Assembly (NCBI GenBank): GCA_017453335.1
Contig: JAFTKI010000007.1
Span: 1 to 46,918, forward strand
Reading direction: 5' to 3'
Origin: Clostridia bacterium
GTDB taxonomy: Bacteria; Bacillota_A; Clostridia; Oscillospirales; CAG-272
DNA: 46,918 nt
Shown here: positions 14,918 through 22,339 of the stretch, in pieces
Numbering within the stretch: the first letter of the stretch is position 1
How the letters are laid out: every line of letters starts with the position of its first letter
Notes under the pieces: model-generated
Seen by the model: only the letters and a program-made list of their open reading frames with translations
What the model was told of the DNA's origin: nothing
Databases searched by the model: none
Position numbers and translations under genes: made by a program

Positions 14918-14960
14918 AAAGCGACAGCTCGATACCATTTCGGTAAAAAGCTGCCGCTTT
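14918..14960. terminator. Bidirectional terminator behind GH78
   Basis: AAAGCGACAGCT (14918-14929) pairs with AGCTGCCGCTTT (14949-14960) with one mismatch on this strand, a G-U pair in the minus-strand transcript. TACC/GGTA caps it. T runs follow on both strands. It has the same two-stem layout as the GGACACATCA hairpins but a different stem sequence. Confidence 0.7.
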
Positions 14961-15051
14961 TTCTATTGTGATATATTCATAAGCTCTGCTATGCGTGTTA
15001 GATTGACGCAGTCCTAAGACTTGCAAACGGCACGTTGGTCAAGCTTTTGAC

Positions 15052-17724
15052 TTATGCTGTAAATGTTATACTGCCGCGCTCGTTGGAAAGACGTCTTTGC
15101 TCTGTTCCCGGAAGGCGAATAAATGCCTCGATACCGTGGGGGATAACGTATGAATAGGTGAACGTATCATCATTCGCATTATACGATATTTCGGTTTCTA
15201 TAAGCCCCATAGGAGATTTATGTGTTGCACGGAGTCTTCCTATCTCCTTATAAGGTGTGGGCGAAAGAAGAATTCTTTCAAATCCGGCTTTGAGTATTCT
15301 AATGCCGCCGAGGCATTCGAATATCCACCGTCCCGGCACGCCGAAGGCGAAGTGATTCATACTGTCATATGCTCTTATATCGTCGTACTCTACCTGTCCT
15401 TCCCAATTCTCCGTCATAGTGGTAGCACCCGTACCGATCAGATTCAGAAGCGAGGGATACGTCCTTTGCAGGATAAGCTTGATGGCATCGTCTCCGTATC
15501 CGTAGTCGCTGAGAATTCCGAGGATATGCTCGCTTCCCATAAATCCCGTGGTCATATGATAATCCGCGTCAAGGACGTACCCGTGTAAAGCTCTTACAAT
15601 CTCGGGAATATCATTTTCGGGCGCAAGCCCCAATGCTATAGGAAGCACCTGACCGCTCTGGGACTCCTCCACGTAGCGTTTTTCTCCGTCAAGATAGTAA
15701 CGCCTGTTGAATTCCGCCTTGAGGCTTTTGAAGGTTTCAATGTATTGTGCCTCGTCATCGTGAATGCCGAGAATTTTCGCCATATGCGCGGCACATCTGT
15801 ACATATAAGTATAATACATAGCGGTGTGGAAATCGGGGGAGATATTGATTATGGATTTCCAGTCGCAGTATTTTGCGTATTTTTTATCGGGGAAGATCTC
15901 TCCCTCGGCTATGGTTGCCACTCGCTTTTCTATAAGAGCCTTTACGATGGGGTACTTCACGCGAATGACATCAGGATCACCGTAGAATTTATAGAGAACG
16001 AGTGGCAGGATGTATTCCTCGTCCTCGTATCCGTAAATTCCGTACTCAAGCTTTCTGCCCGTATGGCTCCAGGAGGAGAGAAAGTCCTTATTATCCATAT
16101 ACCAGCACGCCGTGGTGGAGAATGCCTGGGTATCTCCGTTCCAGAAATTCTTTTCTCTTGTCGGGCAATCTATCGGACCTGTGAATATGTTCGAACGGTA
16201 CGTTCTCTTTATAGTGTCCCAGATTACAGCGATATCCTCGTTATCTGTATCAATATCGCCGATCTCTGCAAGATCGTTATGCATTATGGCGCGCTCGACT
16301 GTGTCTTGGGTGTATTCACCCGAGTAGCCCTCAATATAAATAAATCTGAAGCCCGTGAAGGTAAAGCGAGGAATATACGTCTCCTCTGCGTCTCCGCGGC
16401 ATATATAAACGTCAAGGTTCTTTGCGGCGTATTCTGCGACGCCGCCTTCTTTAGTATCATCCTGGAAGTATGTTTCCTGATAGGGACCGAGGTGGGGTCT
16501 GCCATCTTTTTTTATGAATTCCGCATAGCGTATCCTTATGACCTCTCCGCGCTTGGTGTTTTTGAGCGTTAATTTAACACGCCCGGCACCGTTCGTTCCG
16601 AAATCATAGAGATAAACACCCTCCGAGAGCAAGCTCAGCTTTCTGCACTTCTCAAGCTTGGTCACGCGTATCGGGGGATAGTCCTGAGGTACGAGCGTTA
16701 CCTTTTTCTCGCAAGCGGCCGCCGTTGCGCAGACCTTTGGCAGCTCTTCTAACCTCGCATCGTACCGTTCACCGAACTGGAGATCGTTTTCAAGAAGCGG
16801 AGATCGATAGACGGTGAAGCTCTCGTCACTCTTTACAATCTCGGTCGAGCCGTCGTAATACTCAATGATAAGCTCAGCGAGCAGAGCGGGTTTTTTATCG
16901 AAGAGCCAGCCCCACGAATTACTGTTGAGCCATCCGTTGCCGAGCGTGAAACAAAGCTCGTTTTCGCCGAGCTTAAGCTCGCCCGTTACGTCGAACGCCT
17001 GATATTCCTTCACCTTGTCCTTCGAGCCGGGAAGAAATCTCGCGGCATCAAAGACTCTGCCGTTGATCATAGGCTCGTAAAGTCCGTCTGCGGTAGCAAA
17101 GAGAGTTGCATTTTTTATCTCTTTGTTGCAAACGAAGCGCTTTTTAAATATGCAGGAGCGACGCAGATACTTCGGGTGCAACTTATTGCATCCGAGCCAT
17201 ATCGAGTCATTCAATTTATCCATGAGATACCAGCCCTCGGGCTCGTTCTGCTCATAGAAGCCGCATACCAGCCACGCCTTGAAGGATGAGTCCGTTACAA
17301 CGGTCAGCTCCTTACCTCCACCCGTGACCCTGATGCCTCCGCGAACGGCAGAGCTGAATGAAAGATACGAATTCGTCTGATAAAGCCTGAGTGCTATTCG
17401 ATTGATACCTGTGTTAAGAAATTGAGCTGCATCATAGGAAATAATCCTATACATATTGCCATATTTCTCAGAGGTGAACTCCTCTCCGTTGAGGTACAAA
17501 TCAAACTTATTATCGTAAATAAATTCAAGGTACGCTTGGTCGGGCTTGAAATCAAGCTTGAACGCACGGGTGAGATGACCTCTTACGTTTGCCGTTGGCC
17601 ATATCCAAAAGCTGTCCTTAAACTCCGTCAGATAGTGATATTCCTCTTTTTCGAGACTTGAGAGATAGTCATCGGGTGCTGTTATAAAGGATGCTGCAAA
17701 AGTGTGTTGTATATTTGAGAGCAT
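15052..17724 (-). CDS. GH78 alpha-L-rhamnosidase
   Basis: An 890-residue family 78 glycoside hydrolase. N-terminal beta domains (about 1-350, including the FKKRF and DGLYEPMINGRVF segments) precede the catalytic (alpha/alpha)6 barrel. The diagnostic motif DCPTREKNFWNGDTQAF, a variant of the common DCPQRxERxGWxGD, lies at about the start of the barrel and holds catalytic acidic residues. A GMTTMxExW-like segment (GATTMTENWEG) follows, then a C-terminal beta domain. No signal peptide is visible, so it should release L-rhamnose from imported oligosaccharides or glycosides. It stands alone with no rhamnose catabolic genes nearby. Confidence 0.85.
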   Translation of the reverse strand: MLSNIQHTFAASFITAPDDYLSSLEKEEYHYLTEFKDSFWIWPTANVRGHLTRAFKLDFKPDQAYLEFIYDNKFDLYLNGEEFTSEKYGNMYRIISYDAAQFLNTGINRIALRLYQTNSYLSFSSAVRGGIRVTGGGKELTVVTDSSFKAWLVCGFYEQNEPEGWYLMDKLNDSIWLGCNKLHPKYLRRSCIFKKRFVCNKEIKNATLFATADGLYEPMINGRVFDAARFLPGSKDKVKEYQAFDVTGELKLGENELCFTLGNGWLNSNSWGWLFDKKPALLAELIIEYYDGSTEIVKSDESFTVYRSPLLENDLQFGERYDARLEELPKVCATAAACEKKVTLVPQDYPPIRVTKLEKCRKLSLLSEGVYLYDFGTNGAGRVKLTLKNTKRGEVIRIRYAEFIKKDGRPHLGPYQETYFQDDTKEGGVAEYAAKNLDVYICRGDAEETYIPRFTFTGFRFIYIEGYSGEYTQDTVERAIMHNDLAEIGDIDTDNEDIAVIWDTIKRTYRSNIFTGPIDCPTREKNFWNGDTQAFSTTACWYMDNKDFLSSWSHTGRKLEYGIYGYEDEEYILPLVLYKFYGDPDVIRVKYPIVKALIEKRVATIAEGEIFPDKKYAKYCDWKSIINISPDFHTAMYYTYMYRCAAHMAKILGIHDDEAQYIETFKSLKAEFNRRYYLDGEKRYVEESQSGQVLPIALGLAPENDIPEIVRALHGYVLDADYHMTTGFMGSEHILGILSDYGYGDDAIKLILQRTYPSLLNLIGTGATTMTENWEGQVEYDDIRAYDSMNHFAFGVPGRWIFECLGGIRILKAGFERILLSPTPYKEIGRLRATHKSPMGLIETEISYNANDDTFTYSYVIPHGIEAFIRLPGTEQRRLSNERGSITFTA

Positions 17725-17792
17725 TGTTTATATCCTCTTTTCTGTGCGTTTTTCACGGCTTTGGGATCTCCAAAAGGAAGCAACCCACACCG

Positions 17793-18030
17793 ATGCGGGA
17801 AAAAGCCGAAAATCAAAGCTATGCGATTTCGGTGGTCAATAACTATTTTGAGCATATCGCCTATGATTATCCGAACGCCGCCGTCATATTCCTCGGCATC
17901 TCCGACGGCTCGGAGATTATGCACAACACCATCTGTGGATGCGGATACTCCGGAATTTTCGGCGGTTGGGGCTGGAAGAATGTTCCGTATGAGCTTGGCT
18001 CGGTAGATCAGCACTTAATCGGCAATACTT
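17793..18030 (+). pseudogene. Internal fragment of a right-handed beta-helix protein
   Basis: About 79 codons read as beta-helix rungs: VVNNYFEHIAYDYPNAAVI, then FLGISDGSEIMHNTICGCGY and SGIFGGWGWKN. The NN-x-F / HNTI / GYSGI pattern is typical of pectate-lyase-like parallel beta-helix proteins. The fragment has neither a proper start nor the many further rungs expected, and the downstream frame loses this character. It is on the plus strand in a 451-nt gap between two minus-strand glycosidase genes, so a beta-helix gene has been lost here. The rest of the gap to 18175 shows nothing recognisable. Confidence 0.55.
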
Positions 18031-18175
18031 TATTGTTCTCGATCGCTTGTTCCGTCGGCAAAGCAATCAAAAACAGCACTTGTAATACAAGGCGCACATC
18101 CTTCGTGAAATCCAAGGGGGCGCAATTCCCGCCAGCCAAGAGCTGTTCGCCATGCTCAGTCCGAACCCATTTAGG

Positions 18176-20185
18176 CTAAGCCCTCTTGAGCACCTTGACG
18201 CCGTATTTGCCGACCGCGATGCGCTCGCCGCAACGGTAGGCAGTACCGTCTATGAGGTCGGTGCAGTCGTAAGGAGCGGTCATGCTTCCCATCTCATACT
18301 CGCGCTCAACGGCGATCATCGCGTCAAACGCGCCACGTCTCTCGATTACAGTCATGTTCTCGCTCGCCTCAACAAAGGGAAGAATTCCAACCTCGGCGCA
18401 TACGTCCTTGACGATCTTCGCAAGGCTCTCGGGCGTCGGGATAAAGCCCAGCACCACGATCCTGCCCTTGCCGTAAGGCGTGGACGTGATCGCCGCGCGT
18501 CCTTCGAGGTAATCTCCCACGGTGTAACTTGCAAGCACCTCCGCGTTCTCGCCCGCGATCAGGGTGTCAAACAGATACGGCATGGTCTCAAGATCCGTTC
18601 CGTCAATTCCCGCGACCTTAACGGGAGGCGCGTCCTTAGCCTCGGGCGCGTAAGCGGGGATGGTATAATCGATCGTCACGTCGGCGGCATCCTCAAGGCT
18701 TCCCGTCGCGCGTTTGATGAACTTTGCGCCGTTCCCCGTGCGGATGTCGGTCAGAGCAGATGCGACCCACACGCCGCCCTCGCGCACCCAATCCAGAATG
18801 CGCTTCGACAGGTCGTAATACGCAAGGCTCGTAACGTGTGCGGTATAAAGCACGCGCCCATCGGTAAAATCACCGTTGGCGGGGATCGCTGCGGGAGAGA
18901 GGCGCGCGTTGGAGAGTGCCAAAAACTCGTCCGTAACGGTGTCGACGTAGCGGAAGCCGTTATACATCGGTTGCATCTCAAGGGTCGAGTCGGACTCCGT
19001 GGAGGTCATGACGTAGAGTCCGTTGCATACGGGAGCGGTGTCGTTGATCAGCTCCGCGCAGGCGTCCATGTCGCGTGAAAGCTTTTGCACCTCGCCCTTG
19101 ATGTGGCGCGCTCTGCCGTTGGATTCGATGACCGAGCCGTGCATCAATTCATGTCCTGCGTAGTGCGTTCTCCAGAGCCAATAGTTGATGCTTGCCGCGC
19201 CGCTTGCAATGTGCATCCAGCCGTTCATCTCAACAAAGCCGGGGTGTCTCATATATTTCGAGGTCTCACTGCCGTTCCAGCAGCAGGAGGTCTCGGTCAG
19301 CCAATAGGGCTTCTTTTTGGCATTGTACCACAGATTGCTCCAAAAGACCTGCTTATTATAGAGATTGTCGCGCGCATACTGATTGAACTGCATGATGTCC
19401 ATCCGTTCTGACATATCCTCATAAGAGAGTTCCCGGAAAAACGGCATCATATCGGTGCCGACGGGTTGGTTCGTATACTTTTTGATAGCGTCGTACTGCA
19501 TCTGCACGTAACGCGTGGAGCAATCTCTCTGGAATTCGCGCCAGAGTGCCTTGACGGCGGGATGCGTCCATTGATCGTACGGGCGGTAGATCTGCTCAAA
19601 GGACTCGATGCGTGATGAGAACACGCCCGTGCCCACCTCGCGGTTATAACGCTCCACGTCGCCGCCAAAGCGTCGGCTCAGCCAACCGCGATACGCCGTG
19701 ACGCACTTATCGCACACGCAGAAGAAGCCGTCCTTTGCCGAGGAGATCTCGTTGTCGATCTGCCAGCCGATGACGTTTTCGTCCTTGCCAAACTCCTCTG
19801 CCATCTTTTCGGTTATACGGGTGGCAAGGCGAAGATATTCGGTGTGATTATAACAGCAATCCTGACGTGCTCCGTGCCAGCGAGGCTTATTGTCCGCGCG
19901 CAGGCCGTAGATATCGGGATATTTTTCACTCAACCAAAGAGGGGGCGTTGCGCCGGGAGTACCCATGATGACCATGATGCCCCGCTCGCGGCAGGCATCT
20001 ACAACCTCGCGGAAGAGCGAAAAATCAAAGCGTCCCTCCGCGGGCTCCATCGTTTTCCATGCGAATTCCGCGACACGTACGCAGGAAATGCCATGCTCCA
20101 GCATTTGATCCAGATCCTCCGCGATCTGCTCGCGCGCCCATGCCTCGGGGTAGTACGCAACACCTAAAAATTGTTTTTTGTTCAT
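18176..20185 (-). CDS. GH42 beta-galactosidase
   Basis: A 669-residue family 42 enzyme. The barrel holds the acid/base E146 in WQIDNEIS and the nucleophile E298 in YWLTETS. The zinc cluster typical of GH42 is present, with C110 or C111 and C156, C158 and C161 (FFCVCDKC). A trimerisation-like domain and a C-terminal beta domain complete the usual length of about 670-690. No signal peptide is seen, so it acts in the cytoplasm on beta-galactosides. The start at 20185 follows GGAAGGATGAGG. Repeated TCTCGC/GCGAGA half-sites upstream may be an operator. Confidence 0.9.
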   Translation of the reverse strand: MNKKQFLGVAYYPEAWAREQIAEDLDQMLEHGISCVRVAEFAWKTMEPAEGRFDFSLFREVVDACRERGIMVIMGTPGATPPLWLSEKYPDIYGLRADNKPRWHGARQDCCYNHTEYLRLATRITEKMAEEFGKDENVIGWQIDNEISSAKDGFFCVCDKCVTAYRGWLSRRFGGDVERYNREVGTGVFSSRIESFEQIYRPYDQWTHPAVKALWREFQRDCSTRYVQMQYDAIKKYTNQPVGTDMMPFFRELSYEDMSERMDIMQFNQYARDNLYNKQVFWSNLWYNAKKKPYWLTETSCCWNGSETSKYMRHPGFVEMNGWMHIASGAASINYWLWRTHYAGHELMHGSVIESNGRARHIKGEVQKLSRDMDACAELINDTAPVCNGLYVMTSTESDSTLEMQPMYNGFRYVDTVTDEFLALSNARLSPAAIPANGDFTDGRVLYTAHVTSLAYYDLSKRILDWVREGGVWVASALTDIRTGNGAKFIKRATGSLEDAADVTIDYTIPAYAPEAKDAPPVKVAGIDGTDLETMPYLFDTLIAGENAEVLASYTVGDYLEGRAAITSTPYGKGRIVVLGFIPTPESLAKIVKDVCAEVGILPFVEASENMTVIERRGAFDAMIAVEREYEMGSMTAPYDCTDLIDGTAYRCGERIAVGKYGVKVLKRA

Positions 20186-20221
20186 GTCCTCATCCTTCCA
20201 AGATCAATATATTTCGCATGC

Positions 20222-20273
20222 TCTCGCCGCAAAGCGCGAGAATATCATGCAAAACGTGAAAATATCCTCTCGC
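20222..20273. promoter_or_regulatory. Inverted-repeat cluster upstream of GH42, possible operator
   Basis: TCTCGC (20222-20227), GCGAGA (20236-20241) and TCTCGC (20268-20273) alternate in orientation. GCGAGAATAT (20236-20245) and ATATCCTCTCGC (20262-20273) form a longer imperfect inverted repeat. The block lies 37-88 nt before the GH42 start. No clear promoter was assigned. Confidence 0.35.
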
Positions 20274-20298
20274 ATTTCCATCGGGGAAATAGACCGCA

Positions 20299-20318
20299 CC
20301 GCCCGCCGATGCGGGCGG
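20299..20318 (-). terminator. GC-rich hairpin behind the metallo-beta-lactamase-fold pair
   Basis: CCGCCCGC (20299-20306) pairs perfectly with GCGGGCGG (20311-20318) around a CGAT loop, 34 nt behind the stop at 20353. The following U run on the minus strand is weak, so termination may be partial. Confidence 0.5.
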
Positions 20319-20352
20319 CTCTTCTGCGATTGGAAATCCCGACGCCGTTCCA

Positions 20353-21105
20353 TTAAATTTCAATGACACCGCCGTTTTCGGGCGCGATCACACGCGGAAC
20401 GTACGCCTCAAGCGCCGAAACAAGCTCGTCACGGTGCTCGTCGCGCTCAAACAAATGATGAATACAGAGGGTACCGTCAAAGCCATCCAGATACGGCGCC
20501 AGCTCCTTGACTCCAAAGTGATACAGCTCACATACAAACAATGCACATTCCCGCAACGCCTCTCGCGGCAGATCCTGTGCGACAAGACCGTGCGAAAGAT
20601 CGCCCGAAAAAAGCACCCGTTTACCGCTTGCGCGCTCCGTCACAAGAATCGCATACGAGGGCGCTCCCCCGTTTGGAAAGTGCTTGGTTGGAATATAATC
20701 GACAAAAATATGCTCGTCCTCATACACTCTGCCCGCGGCGGCAAGAACAAAATTCAGGCGCTCACGGTCAATTTTTCCACCGTAGGAAAGACTTGCCAAA
20801 ATCATCCGTTCGGTCGCCGCGATCAGCTCGCGCGTTGGGAAGATCAGCTTCAGCTTGCAATCCCGCCATGCCCAATTAACAAGGTCAGCGAAGGGAAAAA
20901 TACCCGCCGTGTGATCCCCGTGATAATGCGTCACAAACACCGCGCGTACGCGCGTCGGATCTTTGTCAAGGCGCAAAAGTCCATCAGCGAGGGAGCAGCC
21001 CCCGTCGATGAAATAAATCGCGTCGCCGCACTCGACCATCGATGCCACAAATTTGCTGCCCGCGCGTTCAACGCAACCGCCAGCGCCCATCAAAGTAATC
21101 TTCAT
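20353..21105 (-). CDS. Metallo-beta-lactamase-fold hydrolase, second of a pair
   Basis: A 250-residue metallo-beta-lactamase-fold protein. The metal-binding signature THYHGDH is present, followed by a later Asp in LFSGDLSHG and a histidine in CIHHLF. An N-terminal MGAGGCVERAGSKF strand-loop replaces the THGIP loop of its neighbour. It overlaps the upstream paralogue by 4 nt (ATGA), so both are made from one mRNA. The fold covers hydrolysis of esters, phosphodiesters and lactones; the substrate cannot be read here. The location between GH42 and GH20 suggests a role in the same sugar pathway. Confidence 0.85.
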   Translation of the reverse strand: MKITLMGAGGCVERAGSKFVASMVECGDAIYFIDGGCSLADGLLRLDKDPTRVRAVFVTHYHGDHTAGIFPFADLVNWAWRDCKLKLIFPTRELIAATERMILASLSYGGKIDRERLNFVLAAAGRVYEDEHIFVDYIPTKHFPNGGAPSYAILVTERASGKRVLFSGDLSHGLVAQDLPREALRECALFVCELYHFGVKELAPYLDGFDGTLCIHHLFERDEHRDELVSALEAYVPRVIAPENGGVIEI

Positions 21106-21884
21106 AGCAGCTTGACCTCCCCTCGCTCAATGCTTACAACGTCTCCGTCCTTTGCTATCCAAACGGGGTAAGCAAGACGCGTTGCCATATCACGGATCAA
21201 GGGAAGCTTCTCCTTGGCGGGCCACAGATGGGTGATCGCAAGGCTTTTTACCGCTGATGTGGCAAGATACCCTTCTATATGTCGTGGGAAAAAGTGCGCC
21301 ATTTCGCACACGAACAGATCATGCGGCTCTGCCGCTTCTGCGGGATAGTCGTTCTCCCGCAATTCATAGGACAAATCCCCCGAAAACAGTACGGATGCGC
21401 CCGTGGAGAGCTCCTTGACAAGGATTCCGTAGGACGGCAGTCCCACATTCTTCAGATGTGCCGTTGGATGATAGGTGACGCTGACGTTCTCGTCGCGAAA
21501 GACCTCACTGCACCATGCCAAGCAAAAGTCGACGTTCGGTGCGGGATCCTCCCCGTTCGGGCAATAAAAGGTAGCGGCAAGATACTGTCGGTATGCGTCA
21601 ATCATCTCCTGCGTGGTGAAAAAAATTTTGAATTTGAGATCGGGCATGCGCCAAGCAAGCGTGGAAATACCCGCAACGATCCCACCCGTATGATCACTGT
21701 GGGGATGCGTGGTAAACACGGCACGAAGCCCGGAGGCATCCACCCCGTAGTCTCGCATTGCATCCGAAAACGACGTGCCCGCATCCACAAAATATACACC
21801 ATTTCCCGACTCGATCATATAGCAAGAGCAAAAGCGATCCTTTTGAGGAATGCCGTGGCTGGTTCCGACAAACGTAAGCCTCAT
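21102..21884 (-). CDS. Metallo-beta-lactamase-fold hydrolase, first of a pair
   Basis: A 260-residue relative of the following gene. It has VGTSHGIPQKDRFCSCYMIE at the N-terminus, the signature THPHSDHTGG, and a later SGDLSYE and ITHLW. Both paralogues share the same order of blocks (for example PTAHLKNVGLPSYGILV here and PTKHFPNGGAPSYAILV there), so they arose by gene duplication and then diverged. The start at 21884 has AAAGGAAT upstream and a good promoter lies at 21922-21950. Confidence 0.85.
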   Translation of the reverse strand: MRLTFVGTSHGIPQKDRFCSCYMIESGNGVYFVDAGTSFSDAMRDYGVDASGLRAVFTTHPHSDHTGGIVAGISTLAWRMPDLKFKIFFTTQEMIDAYRQYLAATFYCPNGEDPAPNVDFCLAWCSEVFRDENVSVTYHPTAHLKNVGLPSYGILVKELSTGASVLFSGDLSYELRENDYPAEAAEPHDLFVCEMAHFFPRHIEGYLATSAVKSLAITHLWPAKEKLPLIRDMATRLAYPVWIAKDGDVVSIERGEVKLL

Positions 21885-21921
21885 TTGGTAAAATTCCTTT
21901 CATCGTTTGTTTGGTTCCTAT

Positions 21922-21950
21922 ATCATACACGAATTTTTTCAAAAAGGCAA
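21922..21950 (-). promoter_or_regulatory. Promoter of the metallo-beta-lactamase-fold pair
   Basis: On the minus strand TTGCCT (21950-21945), a 17-nt spacer and TATGAT (21927-21922), 37 nt before the ATG at 21884. Confidence 0.6.
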
Positions 21951-22126
21951 ATGCATTAAGTAACTTTTTTGTGGCATAATGTAACCAAAACGAAGACCGT
22001 ATCGTATTCGTGGACAAAGTTCGTCTACATTGTACAAAGGTGTGAATAAAGGATGGAATGGACGATCAATCAGTGATCCGAAAAGATGTTTCTTCGGCAT
22101 CAGACGCTCATTCGGCACCCACAACA

Positions 22127-22315
22127 ACCGTCAGGATGTTTTGATGACATGTTGCGGTTTCTGTTACCGAGGAAGTAAGCCAATAATCCTTGCGACATAA
22201 GGCTTTTTGAGGTTTTCTGAACTTCAACAAAGCATTGTAAAAAGGTTATCGCGAAAATTTAACAAAAAAAAGTCGGACACATCATTTGGGAGAAATTCCC
22301 TTTTGATGTGTCCGA
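22127..22315 (+). repeat. Dispersed repeat, copy 2: gene 3' end + terminator + long hairpin
   Basis: Matches 1145-1330 in order and spacing. It has ACCGTCA, ATGACATGTTGCGG, a decayed 11-codon tail (VAVSVTEEVSQ, TAA at 22184-22186), CCTTGCGACATAAGG followed by CTTTTT, a spacer with CATTGTAAAA, and the GGACACATCA hairpin. Here the peptide has drifted and there is no GGGtGRT gene upstream, so the unit has been copied to this place. The DNA from 21951 to 22126 shows no recognisable gene. Confidence 0.65.
22273..22315. terminator. Conserved-sequence bidirectional hairpin terminator, copy D
   Basis: TCGGACACATCA (22273-22284) pairs with TGATGTGTCCGA (22304-22315), capped by GGGA/TCCC (22288-22291 with 22297-22300). 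AAAAAAAA precedes and TATTTTT follows. It lies 24 nt behind the stop of the GH20 gene at 22340. Confidence 0.8.
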
Positions 22316-22339
22316 TATTTTTGATATCAAACGCGTTTT

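Noticed and set aside
14778..15026. 82-codon minus-strand frame behind GH78
   Set aside because: It runs through the bidirectional terminator at 14918-14960 and into the repeat, with no start signal.
13647..22315. A link between the AraC motif (TCGGACA on the minus strand) and the TCGGACAC stem of the terminators
   Set aside because: The shared seven bases are short, and the flanks differ (GCAAAAA before the operator, paired stem after it in the terminators); treated as chance.
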